Notes under the pieces: model-generated | Databases searched by the model: none | What the model was told of the DNA's origin: nothing | The model's input: the letters and a program-made list of their open reading frames with translations, nothing else | Position numbers and translations under genes: made by a program | Part shown: piece after piece, positions 11,271 through 19,976 of the stretch | Layout: every line of letters starts with the position of its first letter | Position numbering within the stretch: the first letter of the stretch is position 1 | Assembly (NCBI RefSeq): GCF_902788255.1 | Contig: NZ_CADAJR010000013.1 | Location: 1-64,000 of the forward strand | Origin: an uncultured Methanobrevibacter sp. | GTDB taxonomy: Archaea; Methanobacteriota; Methanobacteria; Methanobacteriales; Methanobacteriaceae | Reading direction: 5' to 3' | DNA: 64,000 nt

Positions 11271-11280
11271 ATTTATATAT
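11271..11280 (+). promoter_or_regulatory. TATA box of DUF92 gene
   Basis: ATTTATATAT sits about 37 bases before the start codon at 11,316, the spacing expected for an archaeal promoter with a short leader. Confidence 0.6.
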
Positions 11281-11315
11281 CATCTTCAACAAACATTAAT
11301 TAAAAGTAGTGTGAT

Positions 11316-12014
11316 ATGATGGAAGAGATAATGATTAATTGGGCTTATGTAATCCTTTTATTTATTTTGGGTTTCATTACATATCAAAGGAAATCCCTGG
11401 ATTTGTTCGGCTCAGTGGTAATGATTGTGATGGGAGTCGTGATAATATTTTCCGCTGGAGTCAACTGGCTGCTTTTAATTGTTCTCTTTTTGATAATGAG
11501 CCTCGCTGCAACCAAGTATTCAAAAAAGTACAAAAGGTCTTTGGGACAGTTTGAAGGGAGGAGAACTTCCAAAAACGTAATCTCAAACGGTGTTGTCGCA
11601 TGTTTCATGGCTGCATTCGGAGGGTATTATTTGCCGTTCGTTGGAGGTTTCATCGGTGCAATCGCAACAGCAACCGCCGACACTCTTGCATCTGAAATAG
11701 GGGTGCTTGACCCTCATCCAAGATTGATTACAACTCTTCAGAAGGTTGATCCAGGTACCAACGGTGCGGTTTCACCTCTGGGAACAGCTGTAGCAATAGT
11801 GGGTGCTGCAATAATTGGAATTGCCGCATTCTTTTTAGGCATCGTTTCAAATCCGTTATCAGTGATAGTTGTTTCTGTTATTTCAGGTACTGTGGGATGC
11901 TTTATGGACAGTATTCTTGGAGCACTCTTTGAAAACAGGGGTTATATTACAAACGAGCATGTGAATCTTCTTGCAACGATTGTCGGGGCTATTGTTGGAA
12001 TCATACTTATATAA
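11316..12014 (+). CDS. DUF92 integral membrane protein
   Basis: This 232-residue protein is almost entirely hydrophobic, with about six membrane segments and a polar loop near residues 65-85. The middle segment has FxGAIATATADTLASEIG followed by a PGTNGAVSPLGT loop, which is characteristic of the DUF92/TIGR00297 family. Plant members (VTE6) act on phytyl phosphate, so a lipid-phosphate or CTP-dependent kinase-type role is possible, but no archaeal function is known to me. The start is one of two adjacent ATGs behind a GTGAT ribosome-binding site. It precedes apgM by 48 bases and may be co-transcribed with it. Confidence 0.85.
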   Translation: MMEEIMINWAYVILLFILGFITYQRKSLDLFGSVVMIVMGVVIIFSAGVNWLLLIVLFLIMSLAATKYSKKYKRSLGQFEGRRTSKNVISNGVVACFMAAFGGYYLPFVGGFIGAIATATADTLASEIGVLDPHPRLITTLQKVDPGTNGAVSPLGTAVAIVGAAIIGIAAFFLGIVSNPLSVIVVSVISGTVGCFMDSILGALFENRGYITNEHVNLLATIVGAIVGIILI

Positions 12015-12062
12015 ACTTATTTTAACTATTAACTATAAAGATTATATTATTGGTGATATTTT

Positions 12063-13301
12063 ATGAAAGGACTTATTTTGATTATGGATGGTATGGGCGA
12101 CCGTCCGATTAAAGAACTGGGAGGTAAAACTCCCCTTGAAGCTGCAAACACTCCAAATATGGATAAAATGGCGGCTGAAGGAATAACTGGAATAATGGAT
12201 TCAATCGCTCCGGGAATAATTCCTGGAAGTGACACAGCACACTTATCAATTCTTGGTTATAACCCTTATGAAGTTTATACTGGTCGTGGACCATTTGAGG
12301 CAAACGGTGTAGGTGTGGAAGTTTTACCTGGAGACATTGCATTCAGATGCAACTTCTCAACCGCCGATGAGGACCTGGTTGTAACTGACAGACGTGCCGG
12401 AAGGATTAAGGAGGGCACCGATGAGATTGTGGCTGTATTGAACACTATGGTTCTTGAGGACTATCCTGATGTTAAAATCATCTTTAAGGAATCAACCGGT
12501 CACAGGGCAGTTCTTGTCTTAAGGGGAGAAGGGCTTTCAGATAAGGTTTCAGACGCTGATCCAAAAGTTGAAGGAAACAAACCTAAGGAAGTAAAAGCTT
12601 TGGACGACACTCCTGAAGCTGCAAAAACCGCTGACATTTTAAATAAACTGGTTGTCAAAACCTATGAAATGGTTAAGGACCATCCTGTTAACTTGAAAAG
12701 AATTGAGGAAGGCCTGCCACCTGCAAATATTGTAATCCCGAGGGGTGCGGGTGAAGTGCCTGTAGTCGAGTCACTCAATGAAAAGTATGAGGTGAACTCA
12801 GCATGTATTGCAGAAACAGGTCTCATCATGGGTATCGGAAGGTTTGCCGGAATGGACATCATTGAAATGGAAGATGTAACCGGTGGAATCGATACCAATT
12901 TGGACAATATTCGTGATACAATTGTCGACCAGGTTAAAAACTCAGACCATGACTTCTTTTTGATAAACATCGACGGTGCAGATGAGGCTGGCCACGACGG
13001 ACAGACCAAGGAGAAAAAGGAATTCATTGAAAAGGTCGATGAAGTTGTCATGAGTGAGCTAATTAAATTAGAGGATGTTTACATTTATTTAACTGCTGAC
13101 CATTCAACTCCAATTTCTGTAATGAACCACTCAGGAGACCCTGTGCCGGTTTTAATCAGGGGTCCTGAAGTCAGAACCGATGACGTTACAGAATTCTCAG
13201 AACGTGCTTGTGCAAAAGGCGGATTGAACCGTATCCGTGGATCAGATGTCATGAACATCATGATGGATTTAATGAATTATGCACACAAGTTCGGAGCATA
13301 G
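12063..13301 (+). CDS. apgM: 2,3-bisphosphoglycerate-independent phosphoglycerate mutase, archaeal type
   Basis: The enzyme interconverts 3- and 2-phosphoglycerate in glycolysis and gluconeogenesis. It is 412 residues, the usual archaeal length. The N-terminus has the metal-binding MDGMGDRP motif and a GSDTAHLSILGYNPYEVYTGRG block carrying the catalytic region; the C-terminus has NIDGADEAGHDG and TADHSTP metal ligands, as in the alkaline phosphatase superfamily. A GGTGAT ribosome-binding site precedes the ATG. The stop is 8 bases before glmM, so the two genes are probably one transcription unit. Confidence 0.95.
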   Translation: MKGLILIMDGMGDRPIKELGGKTPLEAANTPNMDKMAAEGITGIMDSIAPGIIPGSDTAHLSILGYNPYEVYTGRGPFEANGVGVEVLPGDIAFRCNFSTADEDLVVTDRRAGRIKEGTDEIVAVLNTMVLEDYPDVKIIFKESTGHRAVLVLRGEGLSDKVSDADPKVEGNKPKEVKALDDTPEAAKTADILNKLVVKTYEMVKDHPVNLKRIEEGLPPANIVIPRGAGEVPVVESLNEKYEVNSACIAETGLIMGIGRFAGMDIIEMEDVTGGIDTNLDNIRDTIVDQVKNSDHDFFLINIDGADEAGHDGQTKEKKEFIEKVDEVVMSELIKLEDVYIYLTADHSTPISVMNHSGDPVPVLIRGPEVRTDDVTEFSERACAKGGLNRIRGSDVMNIMMDLMNYAHKFGA

Positions 13302-13309
13302 GTGATAGC

Positions 13310-14644
13310 ATGGCTGGAAAACTCTTTGGAACCTCTGGAATACGTGGAAAGATAGGTTCTGAGGTAACCTGTGAGTTGGCGTTGAATGTCGGAAAGGCAC
13401 TGGCCTATTATCTGGGCAATTCCGGAACAGTTGTATTGGGTTATGATACACGTACCACCAACAAGATGCTTGATGAGGCAATAACCGCTGGACTTCTTGA
13501 AAGCGGAGTTGATGTAGTCAAGATTGGTATGGTTCCAACACCTCTGGTCGGATATGCAACAGAAAAGCTTGACGCCGATGCAGGAGTAATGCTTACCGCA
13601 TCACACAATCCTTCCCCGTACAATGGAATAAAGCTATGGAACAAGAACGGGATGGCATACACCTCAGCTCAGGAAAGTGAAATCGAAAAGATTTACTTTG
13701 AAAAATCTTACATTTCCGTAAGTTGGGACAAAGTCGGAAAATTGAGCTACAATGAGGAAATCAAAGGTCAGTACGTTGACGATTTGGTGGCTATGGTAGA
13801 CATTAAAGAGGGTTTGAAGGTTGTCATTGACTGTGCATCCGGAGCCGGAAGCGAAATATCACCACTAGTATTCAGAAAGGCGGGATGCGAGGTCACTACA
13901 TTAAACTCCCAGCCTGACGGATTTTTCCCTGGCCGCAATCCGGAACCGAACGCCGATAATTTAGGAACCCTGATGAAGACAGTCGTTGCAATCGGAGCCG
14001 ACCTTGGTATAGCACACGACGGGGATGCCGACCGTATGATAACCGTAGATGAGGAAGGTAACATCTCACCATTCGATTCCTTACTTGCATTAATCTCTAA
14101 GGAATTTGACGGGGATATCGTAACAACAGTCGATGCGGGACTGTGTATGGATGAATCAGTTAAAGGTGAGGTTTTAAGAACTCCTGTGGGAGATGTGAAT
14201 GTTGCAGAGGTAATCATAGAGAAAAATGCGGCATTCGGAGGGGAGCCTTCAGGAACCTGGCTGCACCCTGACTTCTGCATGTGTCCTGATGGAATTTTAT
14301 CCGGTTTAAGGATGGCAGAAATTGTCTCACGTGACGGTAAACTGTCTAAACTTCTGGCAAAAATTCCTTCCTATCCGAACATCCGTGAAAAGATAACCTG
14401 CTCAAAAGAGGAAAAAATAAAGGTCATGGAGAACATGGAGGATCTGCTTAAAGCATCCTTTGACGATATAGTTGACGTGAATTCCCTTGATGGTGTAAGG
14501 CTGACCTTTGCCGATGACAGTTGGGTACTGGTAAGGCCTTCAGGAACAGAAGACTATATCAGAATCACTTTGGAGTCCCGTGATGGCGAACGCGCAGAGC
14601 AAATCAGGGAAAAATGTGTAAAAATCATTAATGAAAATCTATAG
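13310..14644 (+). CDS. glmM: Phosphoglucosamine mutase / phosphohexomutase, copy 1
   Basis: The 444-residue protein is an alpha-D-phosphohexomutase. GTSGIRG opens the protein, the phosphoserine loop TASHN is at residues 96-100 (Ser98), the Mg loop DGDADR and the sugar loop GGEPSG follow, and RPSGTE closes the phosphate-binding domain. An upstream in-frame start at 13,208 is rejected because it overlaps apgM and adds 34 unrelated residues; the ATG at 13,310 has GGTGAT just before it. The likely product is glucosamine-1-phosphate for UDP-GlcNAc. Phosphomannomutase activity cannot be excluded, because a second paralogue lies at 19,977. Confidence 0.88.
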   Translation: MAGKLFGTSGIRGKIGSEVTCELALNVGKALAYYLGNSGTVVLGYDTRTTNKMLDEAITAGLLESGVDVVKIGMVPTPLVGYATEKLDADAGVMLTASHNPSPYNGIKLWNKNGMAYTSAQESEIEKIYFEKSYISVSWDKVGKLSYNEEIKGQYVDDLVAMVDIKEGLKVVIDCASGAGSEISPLVFRKAGCEVTTLNSQPDGFFPGRNPEPNADNLGTLMKTVVAIGADLGIAHDGDADRMITVDEEGNISPFDSLLALISKEFDGDIVTTVDAGLCMDESVKGEVLRTPVGDVNVAEVIIEKNAAFGGEPSGTWLHPDFCMCPDGILSGLRMAEIVSRDGKLSKLLAKIPSYPNIREKITCSKEEKIKVMENMEDLLKASFDDIVDVNSLDGVRLTFADDSWVLVRPSGTEDYIRITLESRDGERAEQIREKCVKIINENL

Positions 14645-14678
14645 ATGAAAATCATTTTCATCTTAACTATTTTTTTTA
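14643..14678 (+). terminator. Terminator after glmM
   Basis: A perfect 9-bp stem (AGATGAAAA / TTTTCATCT, 3-base loop) overlaps the stop codon and is followed by an 8-T run. Confidence 0.75.
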
Positions 14679-14729
14679 AATCAATATAATTTTTAAAATA
14701 AGCTTGTTTTAAAGGAGAATTCTTTTTTT

Positions 14730-14777
14730 AAAAAATAAAAAAATCTGAAGAAGATTGATTTATTTATTCTTCTTCAG
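14730..14777 (-). terminator. Terminator of the rubredoxin gene
   Basis: On the minus strand the last codons form one arm of a 9-bp inverted repeat (CTGAAGAAG / CTTCTTCAG at 14,745-14,777), followed by a long T-rich run, which is the A-rich stretch 14,730-14,743 on the plus strand. Confidence 0.6.
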
Positions 14778-14931
14778 CGATGAATGCGTCAACACCTAAA
14801 GCTGCACATTCTGGGCAAACCCAGTCATCAGGCATGTCTGCAGGAGTTTTTCCAGCAGGAATGTTGTATGCAGGGTCACCTTTTTCAGTATCGAATCTAT
14901 ATTCGCAGTGTAAACAAACATATACAGTCAT
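14764..14931 (-). CDS. Rubredoxin
   Basis: This short gene encodes 55 residues. The product starts MTVYVCLHCEYRFD and has the two iron-binding pairs CxxC, at Cys6/Cys9 and in WVCPECAA, with the usual GDP...GxxPxxxPDDW core between them. It therefore binds a single Fe(SCys)4 centre and carries electrons in the cytoplasm, probably to oxygen- or peroxide-detoxifying enzymes such as rubrerythrin or F420H2 oxidase systems, which are not in this window. The start has a strong AAAGGAGA ribosome-binding site 8 bases upstream. It is a single gene lying convergent to glmM and divergent from the GlmU-like gene. Confidence 0.93.
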   Translation of the reverse strand: MTVYVCLHCEYRFDTEKGDPAYNIPAGKTPADMPDDWVCPECAALGVDAFIAEEE

Positions 14932-15094
14932 TTATAATATCTCCTTTAAATTTTTGCTATTAGCATAGCTAATATAATCTTATTATATTTTACCTATTAT
15001 TTAATAATTTTCATTTGAGCAATCAAAATTATTTTATAAGTAAAAGACAAATACATATAATATTATAAGATAATTTTTATAGGGGATAATAAAA

Positions 15095-16378
15095 GTGAAA
15101 GCAATTATTTTAAGTGCCGGTGAAGGTTCAAGGATGAGGCCTTTAACACTTACAAAGCCTAAGACCATGTTGCCGGTTGCTGGAAAGCCAATCATTCAAT
15201 ATAATATTGAATCATTAAGAGATAATGGAATAACTGATATTTTGCTGATAGTAAGATACAAGGAAGAGATGGTTCGGGATTACTTTGGTGATGGCAGTGA
15301 ATTTGGAGTTAATATTTCCTATGAAACTCAGGAAGACTTTTTGGGTACTGCAAATGCAATAGAATACGGTAAGGACTTCATTGATGACAGTTTAATTGTT
15401 TTAAACGGAGATATTATTTTGGATGATGAAATCATCAATGAAATTATCAAGAAATACAATTATCTCAAACCGGATACACTCATGCTTTTGACAGAAGTTG
15501 AAGACCCTTCAGCATTTGGTGTTGTTGAAATTGAAAACGGAAACATAAAAAGCATTGTTGAAAAGCCTAAAAAGGAAGATGCTCCAAGCAATCTTGTTAA
15601 TGGTGGTATCTACATATTCAATGAAGATATCTTTGATAAAATAGAAAAGACTGAAATTTCCGAACGTGGAGAATATGAAATAACAGATTCAGTCACTCTC
15701 CAGATTGAAGACGGAAAAAAGGTTATCGGACACAAGACAAGCAAGGATTGGATTGATGTCGGAAGGCCATGGGAACTCATTGAGGTCAATGAGGAACTGA
15801 TCGGACAGTTAAAAACAGAAATCAAGGGAACAATCGAAGAGGGAGCGCATATCCACGGTGAAGTCTTTTTGGATGAGGACAGTATAATCAGGGCAGGAGT
15901 ATACATTGAAGGTAACGTATACATAGGAAAACATTGTGATATAGGCCCTAACTCATACATCCGTGGAAATTCCTACTTTGGTGACCATGTCCACGTTGGA
16001 AATGCCGTTGAGATTAAAAACTCAATCATCATGGAAAACACCAACGTAAGTCACTTGAGTTATGTCGGTGACTCCGTCATCGGTTCCAACTGTAACATTG
16101 CGGCCGGAACAAACATCGCTAACCTTCGTTTCGACAACCGGTCTGTAAAAACCAAAATCAAAAACCAGATGATTGACAGTGGAAGAAGAAAGCTCGGATC
16201 AATCATAGGTGATGCCGTAAAGACCGGTATCAACTCAAGCTTTTCACCGGGAGTGAAAGTTGGATACAACTCCACAATCGGTTCAGGGGTTTTGTTGTAT
16301 GATGATGTACCCTCCGATACTCTTGTATTGGTAAAACAAAATCATATCATTCAAGACAAAAAGAAAAAACATAAATAA
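15095..16378 (+). CDS. glmU: Bifunctional sugar-1-phosphate nucleotidylyltransferase / acetyltransferase (GlmU-like)
   Basis: The 427-residue protein has an N-terminal nucleotidyltransferase domain (LSAGEGSRMRPLTLTKPKTMLPVAGKP, residues 5-31, containing the NTP-binding signature) and a C-terminal left-handed beta-helix of hexapeptide repeats from about residue 245. This is the architecture of archaeal ST0452-type enzymes, which acetylate GlcN-1-P and form UDP-GlcNAc. It therefore follows GlmM in the amino-sugar pathway that feeds pseudomurein and glycans. The start is GTG, with AGGGGAT upstream. The next gene begins 9 bases after the stop. Confidence 0.9.
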   Translation: MKAIILSAGEGSRMRPLTLTKPKTMLPVAGKPIIQYNIESLRDNGITDILLIVRYKEEMVRDYFGDGSEFGVNISYETQEDFLGTANAIEYGKDFIDDSLIVLNGDIILDDEIINEIIKKYNYLKPDTLMLLTEVEDPSAFGVVEIENGNIKSIVEKPKKEDAPSNLVNGGIYIFNEDIFDKIEKTEISERGEYEITDSVTLQIEDGKKVIGHKTSKDWIDVGRPWELIEVNEELIGQLKTEIKGTIEEGAHIHGEVFLDEDSIIRAGVYIEGNVYIGKHCDIGPNSYIRGNSYFGDHVHVGNAVEIKNSIIMENTNVSHLSYVGDSVIGSNCNIAAGTNIANLRFDNRSVKTKIKNQMIDSGRRKLGSIIGDAVKTGINSSFSPGVKVGYNSTIGSGVLLYDDVPSDTLVLVKQNHIIQDKKKKHK

Positions 16379-16387
16379 GGCGATATT

Positions 16388-16870
16388 ATGGAAAATAATA
16401 AAGACTCTATTGTAATATGCCCAGGCGCACAAGTAATTGGAAAAGTTGAATTAGGCGAAGACGTATCAATCTGGCATGGTGCCGTTTTAAGAGGAGATAC
16501 CGATTCAATAAGCATTGGAAACAGGTCCAATGTCCAAGACAATTGTGTAGTGCACTGTACCGAAGGTTATCCTGTGGAGATAGGGGAAAATGTTTCTGTA
16601 GGTCATGGTGCAGTGGTTCACGGATGTAAACTTGAAGACAACGTTTTGATTGGAATGAATGCCACCGTATTGAACGGTGCCCACATAGGCAAAAACTCAA
16701 TTGTCGGAGCAGGTGCCGTTGTAAGTGAAGGAAAGGAATTTCCAGAAAACAGTCTGATTTTAGGCGTTCCCGCAAAACGTGTAAAGGAGCTTAATCCGGA
16801 ACAGATTCAAATGATTCAAAATAATGCGGATAATTATGTAAAACTTTCCAAGCGGTACAAGGAAGACTAA
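16388..16870 (+). CDS. Gamma-class carbonic anhydrase family protein
   Basis: The 160-residue protein consists of hexapeptide repeats forming a left-handed beta-helix, followed by a C-terminal helix. Three histidines lie in the right places for the trimer-interface zinc/iron site (VVHC, VGHG and VVHGC, about residues 57-80). It belongs to the YrdA/PaaY/Cam-like group. Carbonic anhydrase activity is plausible in a CO2-using methanogen, but many members have no proven activity. It sits 9 bases after the GlmU-like gene and 2 bases before hisC. Confidence 0.88.
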   Translation: MENNKDSIVICPGAQVIGKVELGEDVSIWHGAVLRGDTDSISIGNRSNVQDNCVVHCTEGYPVEIGENVSVGHGAVVHGCKLEDNVLIGMNATVLNGAHIGKNSIVGAGAVVSEGKEFPENSLILGVPAKRVKELNPEQIQMIQNNADNYVKLSKRYKED

Positions 16871-16872
16871 TC

Positions 16873-17973
16873 ATGAAGGCAAGACAAATCGTAGAAGAGA
16901 TGGACTCTTATGTTCCAGGAAGATCACAGGATGAAATCGCACAGGATTTCGGACTCAAAAAGGAAGATATAATTAAATTAGGTTCAAACGAAAACCCTTG
17001 GGGTCCTTCTCCAAAGGCACTGAAGGCAATTGAGGAGGAGATGTCTGCAATCAACAGATATCCTGAATCACAGTTGCATGAACTTGTTGAGGAAATCGCA
17101 AAATACTCAGATGTTGACACTTCACAGGTCATTGTCGGTGGAGACGGTGCCGATGAAATCATAGATGTTCTTGCAAAGACATTCATCGATAACGGGGACG
17201 AATTCATCGTTCCCCTGCCGTCATACATGTATTATGAGTATCTCTTAAAGCAATACGGTGCGAAACCTGTCTATGCAAGATGGGATTTGGATGAAAACAG
17301 GCTTGATGTGGATTCAATATATGAAAAGATTTCTCCCAAAACAAAAATGATTTTCCTATGTTCTCCGAATAACCCTACCGGAACACTGATTGAAAAGGAA
17401 ACATTAAGGGAAATCGCATCAAAAAATCCTGAAATACTCATTGTCATTGATGAGGCCTACTTTGAATACTCAGAGGTTACAAACAAGGACCTGATAGATG
17501 AATTCGACAACATTTTTATCATACGTACCATGTCAAAGGTGCTGGGCCTTGCTGGAATGAGGATCGGATACGGTCTTGCATGCAGTCAGATAATAGAGTA
17601 CATGCACAGGATTAAACCGGTATTTTCCCTTACAAGACTTTCATTTGTGGCTGCCCTCAACACATTCAGGGACAGCGAATATATCGAAAGCTCAATCAAA
17701 AGGGGAATCGAGTCAAGACAGTACCTGTATGATGAGGTATCAAAGATTGATGGATTATACGTATTTCCTTCAAAATCAAATTTCATGCTTATACGTGTCA
17801 AGGACACAGGATTTACAGCAAGCGAGCTGGCCCATGAGCTCATGAAGAGAGGGGTCATAGTTCGTGACTGCACATCATTCAAGGGTCTTGATGAATACTG
17901 GATTAGGATAAGCATCTGCACCCTTGAGGAAGATGAAAGATTTATTGAAATATTGAAAGAGGTCTTAAGCTAA
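16873..17973 (+). CDS. hisC: Histidinol-phosphate aminotransferase
   Basis: This 366-residue PLP enzyme converts imidazole-acetol phosphate to histidinol phosphate using glutamate. It has the fold-type-I signature: [11 protein letters not shown] near the N-terminus, [17 protein letters not shown], and the PLP lysine in [16 protein letters not shown]. The start ATG is 2 bases after the carbonic anhydrase stop, and the stop overlaps the start of the next gene (TAATG), so it is within an operon. The other his genes are not here, so its operon partners are mixed in function. Confidence 0.92.
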   Translation: MKARQIVEEMDSYVPGRSQDEIAQDFGLKKEDIIKLGSNENPWGPSPKALKAIEEEMSAINRYPESQLHELVEEIAKYSDVDTSQVIVGGDGADEIIDVLAKTFIDNGDEFIVPLPSYMYYEYLLKQYGAKPVYARWDLDENRLDVDSIYEKISPKTKMIFLCSPNNPTGTLIEKETLREIASKNPEILIVIDEAYFEYSEVTNKDLIDEFDNIFIIRTMSKVLGLAGMRIGYGLACSQIIEYMHRIKPVFSLTRLSFVAALNTFRDSEYIESSIKRGIESRQYLYDEVSKIDGLYVFPSKSNFMLIRVKDTGFTASELAHELMKRGVIVRDCTSFKGLDEYWIRISICTLEEDERFIEILKEVLS

Positions 17974-18677
17974 TGTATGTGGGCGGTAGCGTAATATCCT
18001 CTGTTGAGTTCCATGGCAACATGAGCCTGGTGATTTTCATGTCAAAATGTCCTTTGGCATGCAGATACTGCCACAATGTGGAACTTTTGGAGGACAGCAC
18101 TGAAAAATCATTGGATGAAATAAAGCAGGAAATAGATTCATCAGCAGATTTTTTAGATGCTATTGTCATTTCAGGTGGAGAACCGTTAGTACAGCCGGAT
18201 GCAGTAATTGACATATTTACCTATGTAAAGGAGATAGGTCTTAAAACAAAACTGGATACAAGTGGAATCTATCCGGAAAACCTTAAAAAGATTATAGATC
18301 TGGGTTTGGTGGATTACATTTCACTTGATGTAAAAACAACATTTTCAAAATACCGCAAAATCACAGGAGCAAACGTCGGTTTTCAGGTCAAAAAATCAAT
18401 GGACCTGATTAACCAGGCAGGAATTCATCTTGAAATCCGAACAACATATGTTCCGACATTGCATACTAAAAAGGATATCATGAATCTTGTCGATGAAATC
18501 GAAGCTGAAATCTATACCATTCAGCAGTTCAGAAACAAGAACGTGCTTGATCCTGCTTTGGAAAAAGTTGAAGTTCCAAACCCTCATGATTTGGTAGACC
18601 TTGCACGCGAAATCAAGCCGTACTTTGATGGCGTCGTCAAGGTCAAGTCAGGGGAGTTCGGTGAACAGGTAATTTAG
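17973..18677 (+). CDS. nrdG: Anaerobic ribonucleotide reductase activating protein (radical SAM)
   Basis: The 234-residue radical SAM protein has the cluster motif CPLACRYC near residues 27-34 and an SGGEP SAM-binding motif near residue 67. The length and sequence fit the NrdG2-type activating enzymes (TIGR02495), which generate the glycyl radical on class III ribonucleotide reductase. The reductase itself is not in the window, so the substrate is inferred. The start overlaps the hisC stop by one base, indicating translational coupling. Confidence 0.82.
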   Translation: MYVGGSVISSVEFHGNMSLVIFMSKCPLACRYCHNVELLEDSTEKSLDEIKQEIDSSADFLDAIVISGGEPLVQPDAVIDIFTYVKEIGLKTKLDTSGIYPENLKKIIDLGLVDYISLDVKTTFSKYRKITGANVGFQVKKSMDLINQAGIHLEIRTTYVPTLHTKKDIMNLVDEIEAEIYTIQQFRNKNVLDPALEKVEVPNPHDLVDLAREIKPYFDGVVKVKSGEFGEQVI

Positions 18678-18688
18678 GGAAGTGTTAT

Positions 18689-19825
18689 ATGCCAATTTTA
18701 TCCTTTTCAAGTAATGATATTGAAGTTATCACTGGTAAGAAAACCAGAACCATCAGAAAAGCATGGAAAACACCACTTAAGGTAGGTGACAGATTATATT
18801 GTTACTGGAATCTTGTTTCCAAGGAAAAGATGAAGATTTTTGAAGCTTTTGTTACCGGAATCGAAAGCATTCCATTTTCCGAAATCAAGGACAATGACGA
18901 GCTTGCAAGAGAGGAAGGATTTGAGGACTCAAAGGACATGCTCAGGGAATTCAAGAAGATGTATGGTGGAAGAATCGACCCTGATGAGGAGTTCCAGATA
19001 ATATACTTCGAAAAGATTGACATTGATGACTGGAGAGGAGACAAGATTGATGAAAAGGCAATGATTACCAAAAGGGCTGATATTCTTTTTGACAGCGGTA
19101 AGTTTGACAAGTCAACAATGTGTTATGAGGCTGCACTGAGACTTGACCCTCATGACGTATACCTTTTAAACAAGCAGGGGGATAACCTTTCAAGGCTTGG
19201 AAAGTTCATTGAGGCCATCGAATGTTACGACAAGGCTCTTGAATACGAGCCGGATAACATTTACATTTTAAACAACAAGGCAATCGCACTTCTGAACTCA
19301 GGCAACATCAATGAGGCTCTTAAGGTCAGCAATATCGCATACAACTATCGTCCGAGCAGCCCTATAGTTCTCTATTGGAGAGGATTCATTCTGGAAATGC
19401 TTGGAAGATATGATGATGCGCTGAGGGTATATGACAAGCTTATAGTCATTGACAGTGAAAATCCAGAGGTTTGGAATTCACGCGGAAACCTCTTAAGTGA
19501 CATGGGACTTTTGGAGGAGGCAATCGAGTCCTTCGACAAGGCTGTTGAGGTATGTCTTGACGATTCTGAGGTAGATGCCGCCGCAATCAATCGTATGGGC
19601 AATGCATATATTGATTTGGGTAAGTTCGATGAGGCACTGGAATGCTTTAACCGAGCCATATCTCTTGAAAAAAACAACATCGACTTTCTGCTCAATAAGG
19701 GTGTTGTTTTGATGGAGCTTGGAAAGTTCGAAGAGGCCGTCGAGAGTTTCAATATGGTGCTTTTGAGAAGCCCTGACAATGAGGATGCGTTCTTCCTGAA
19801 AGAGGAATGTCTCGAATATTTCTAG
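18689..19825 (+). CDS. ASCH-like domain fused to tetratricopeptide repeats
   Basis: The 378-residue protein has two parts. Residues 1-110 resemble an ASCH/PUA-like domain (GKKTRTIRKAWKTPLKVGDRLYCYW, then a region around EIKDNDELAREEGF), a fold that often binds RNA or nucleotides. Residues about 128-375 hold about seven TPR units with the usual W/Y-G-Y-A-F-P pattern (for example FIEAIECYDKALEYEPDN), which bind protein partners. It is 11 bases downstream of nrdG with a GAAGTG ribosome-binding site. Function unknown; an RNA-linked scaffold is a guess from the domains. Confidence 0.75.
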   Translation: MPILSFSSNDIEVITGKKTRTIRKAWKTPLKVGDRLYCYWNLVSKEKMKIFEAFVTGIESIPFSEIKDNDELAREEGFEDSKDMLREFKKMYGGRIDPDEEFQIIYFEKIDIDDWRGDKIDEKAMITKRADILFDSGKFDKSTMCYEAALRLDPHDVYLLNKQGDNLSRLGKFIEAIECYDKALEYEPDNIYILNNKAIALLNSGNINEALKVSNIAYNYRPSSPIVLYWRGFILEMLGRYDDALRVYDKLIVIDSENPEVWNSRGNLLSDMGLLEEAIESFDKAVEVCLDDSEVDAAAINRMGNAYIDLGKFDEALECFNRAISLEKNNIDFLLNKGVVLMELGKFEEAVESFNMVLLRSPDNEDAFFLKEECLEYF

Positions 19826-19976
19826 TGACATGTAGATTGTCACGCAAAAACATTTAGTTTTCAATAATCGAAGTTATTATATTAAAAATAGCTTTCATTA
19901 AATTAACTTTTTTTAGAAAAATTAGTATTTGCTTTATCGCAAATCTTATTAAAATAAAAGAAAAAATGGAGTAGAA

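Noticed and set aside
19825-19843. GTGACA/TGTCAC hairpin after the ASCH-TPR gene
   Set aside because: Six-bp stem without a T run; too weak to call a terminator.
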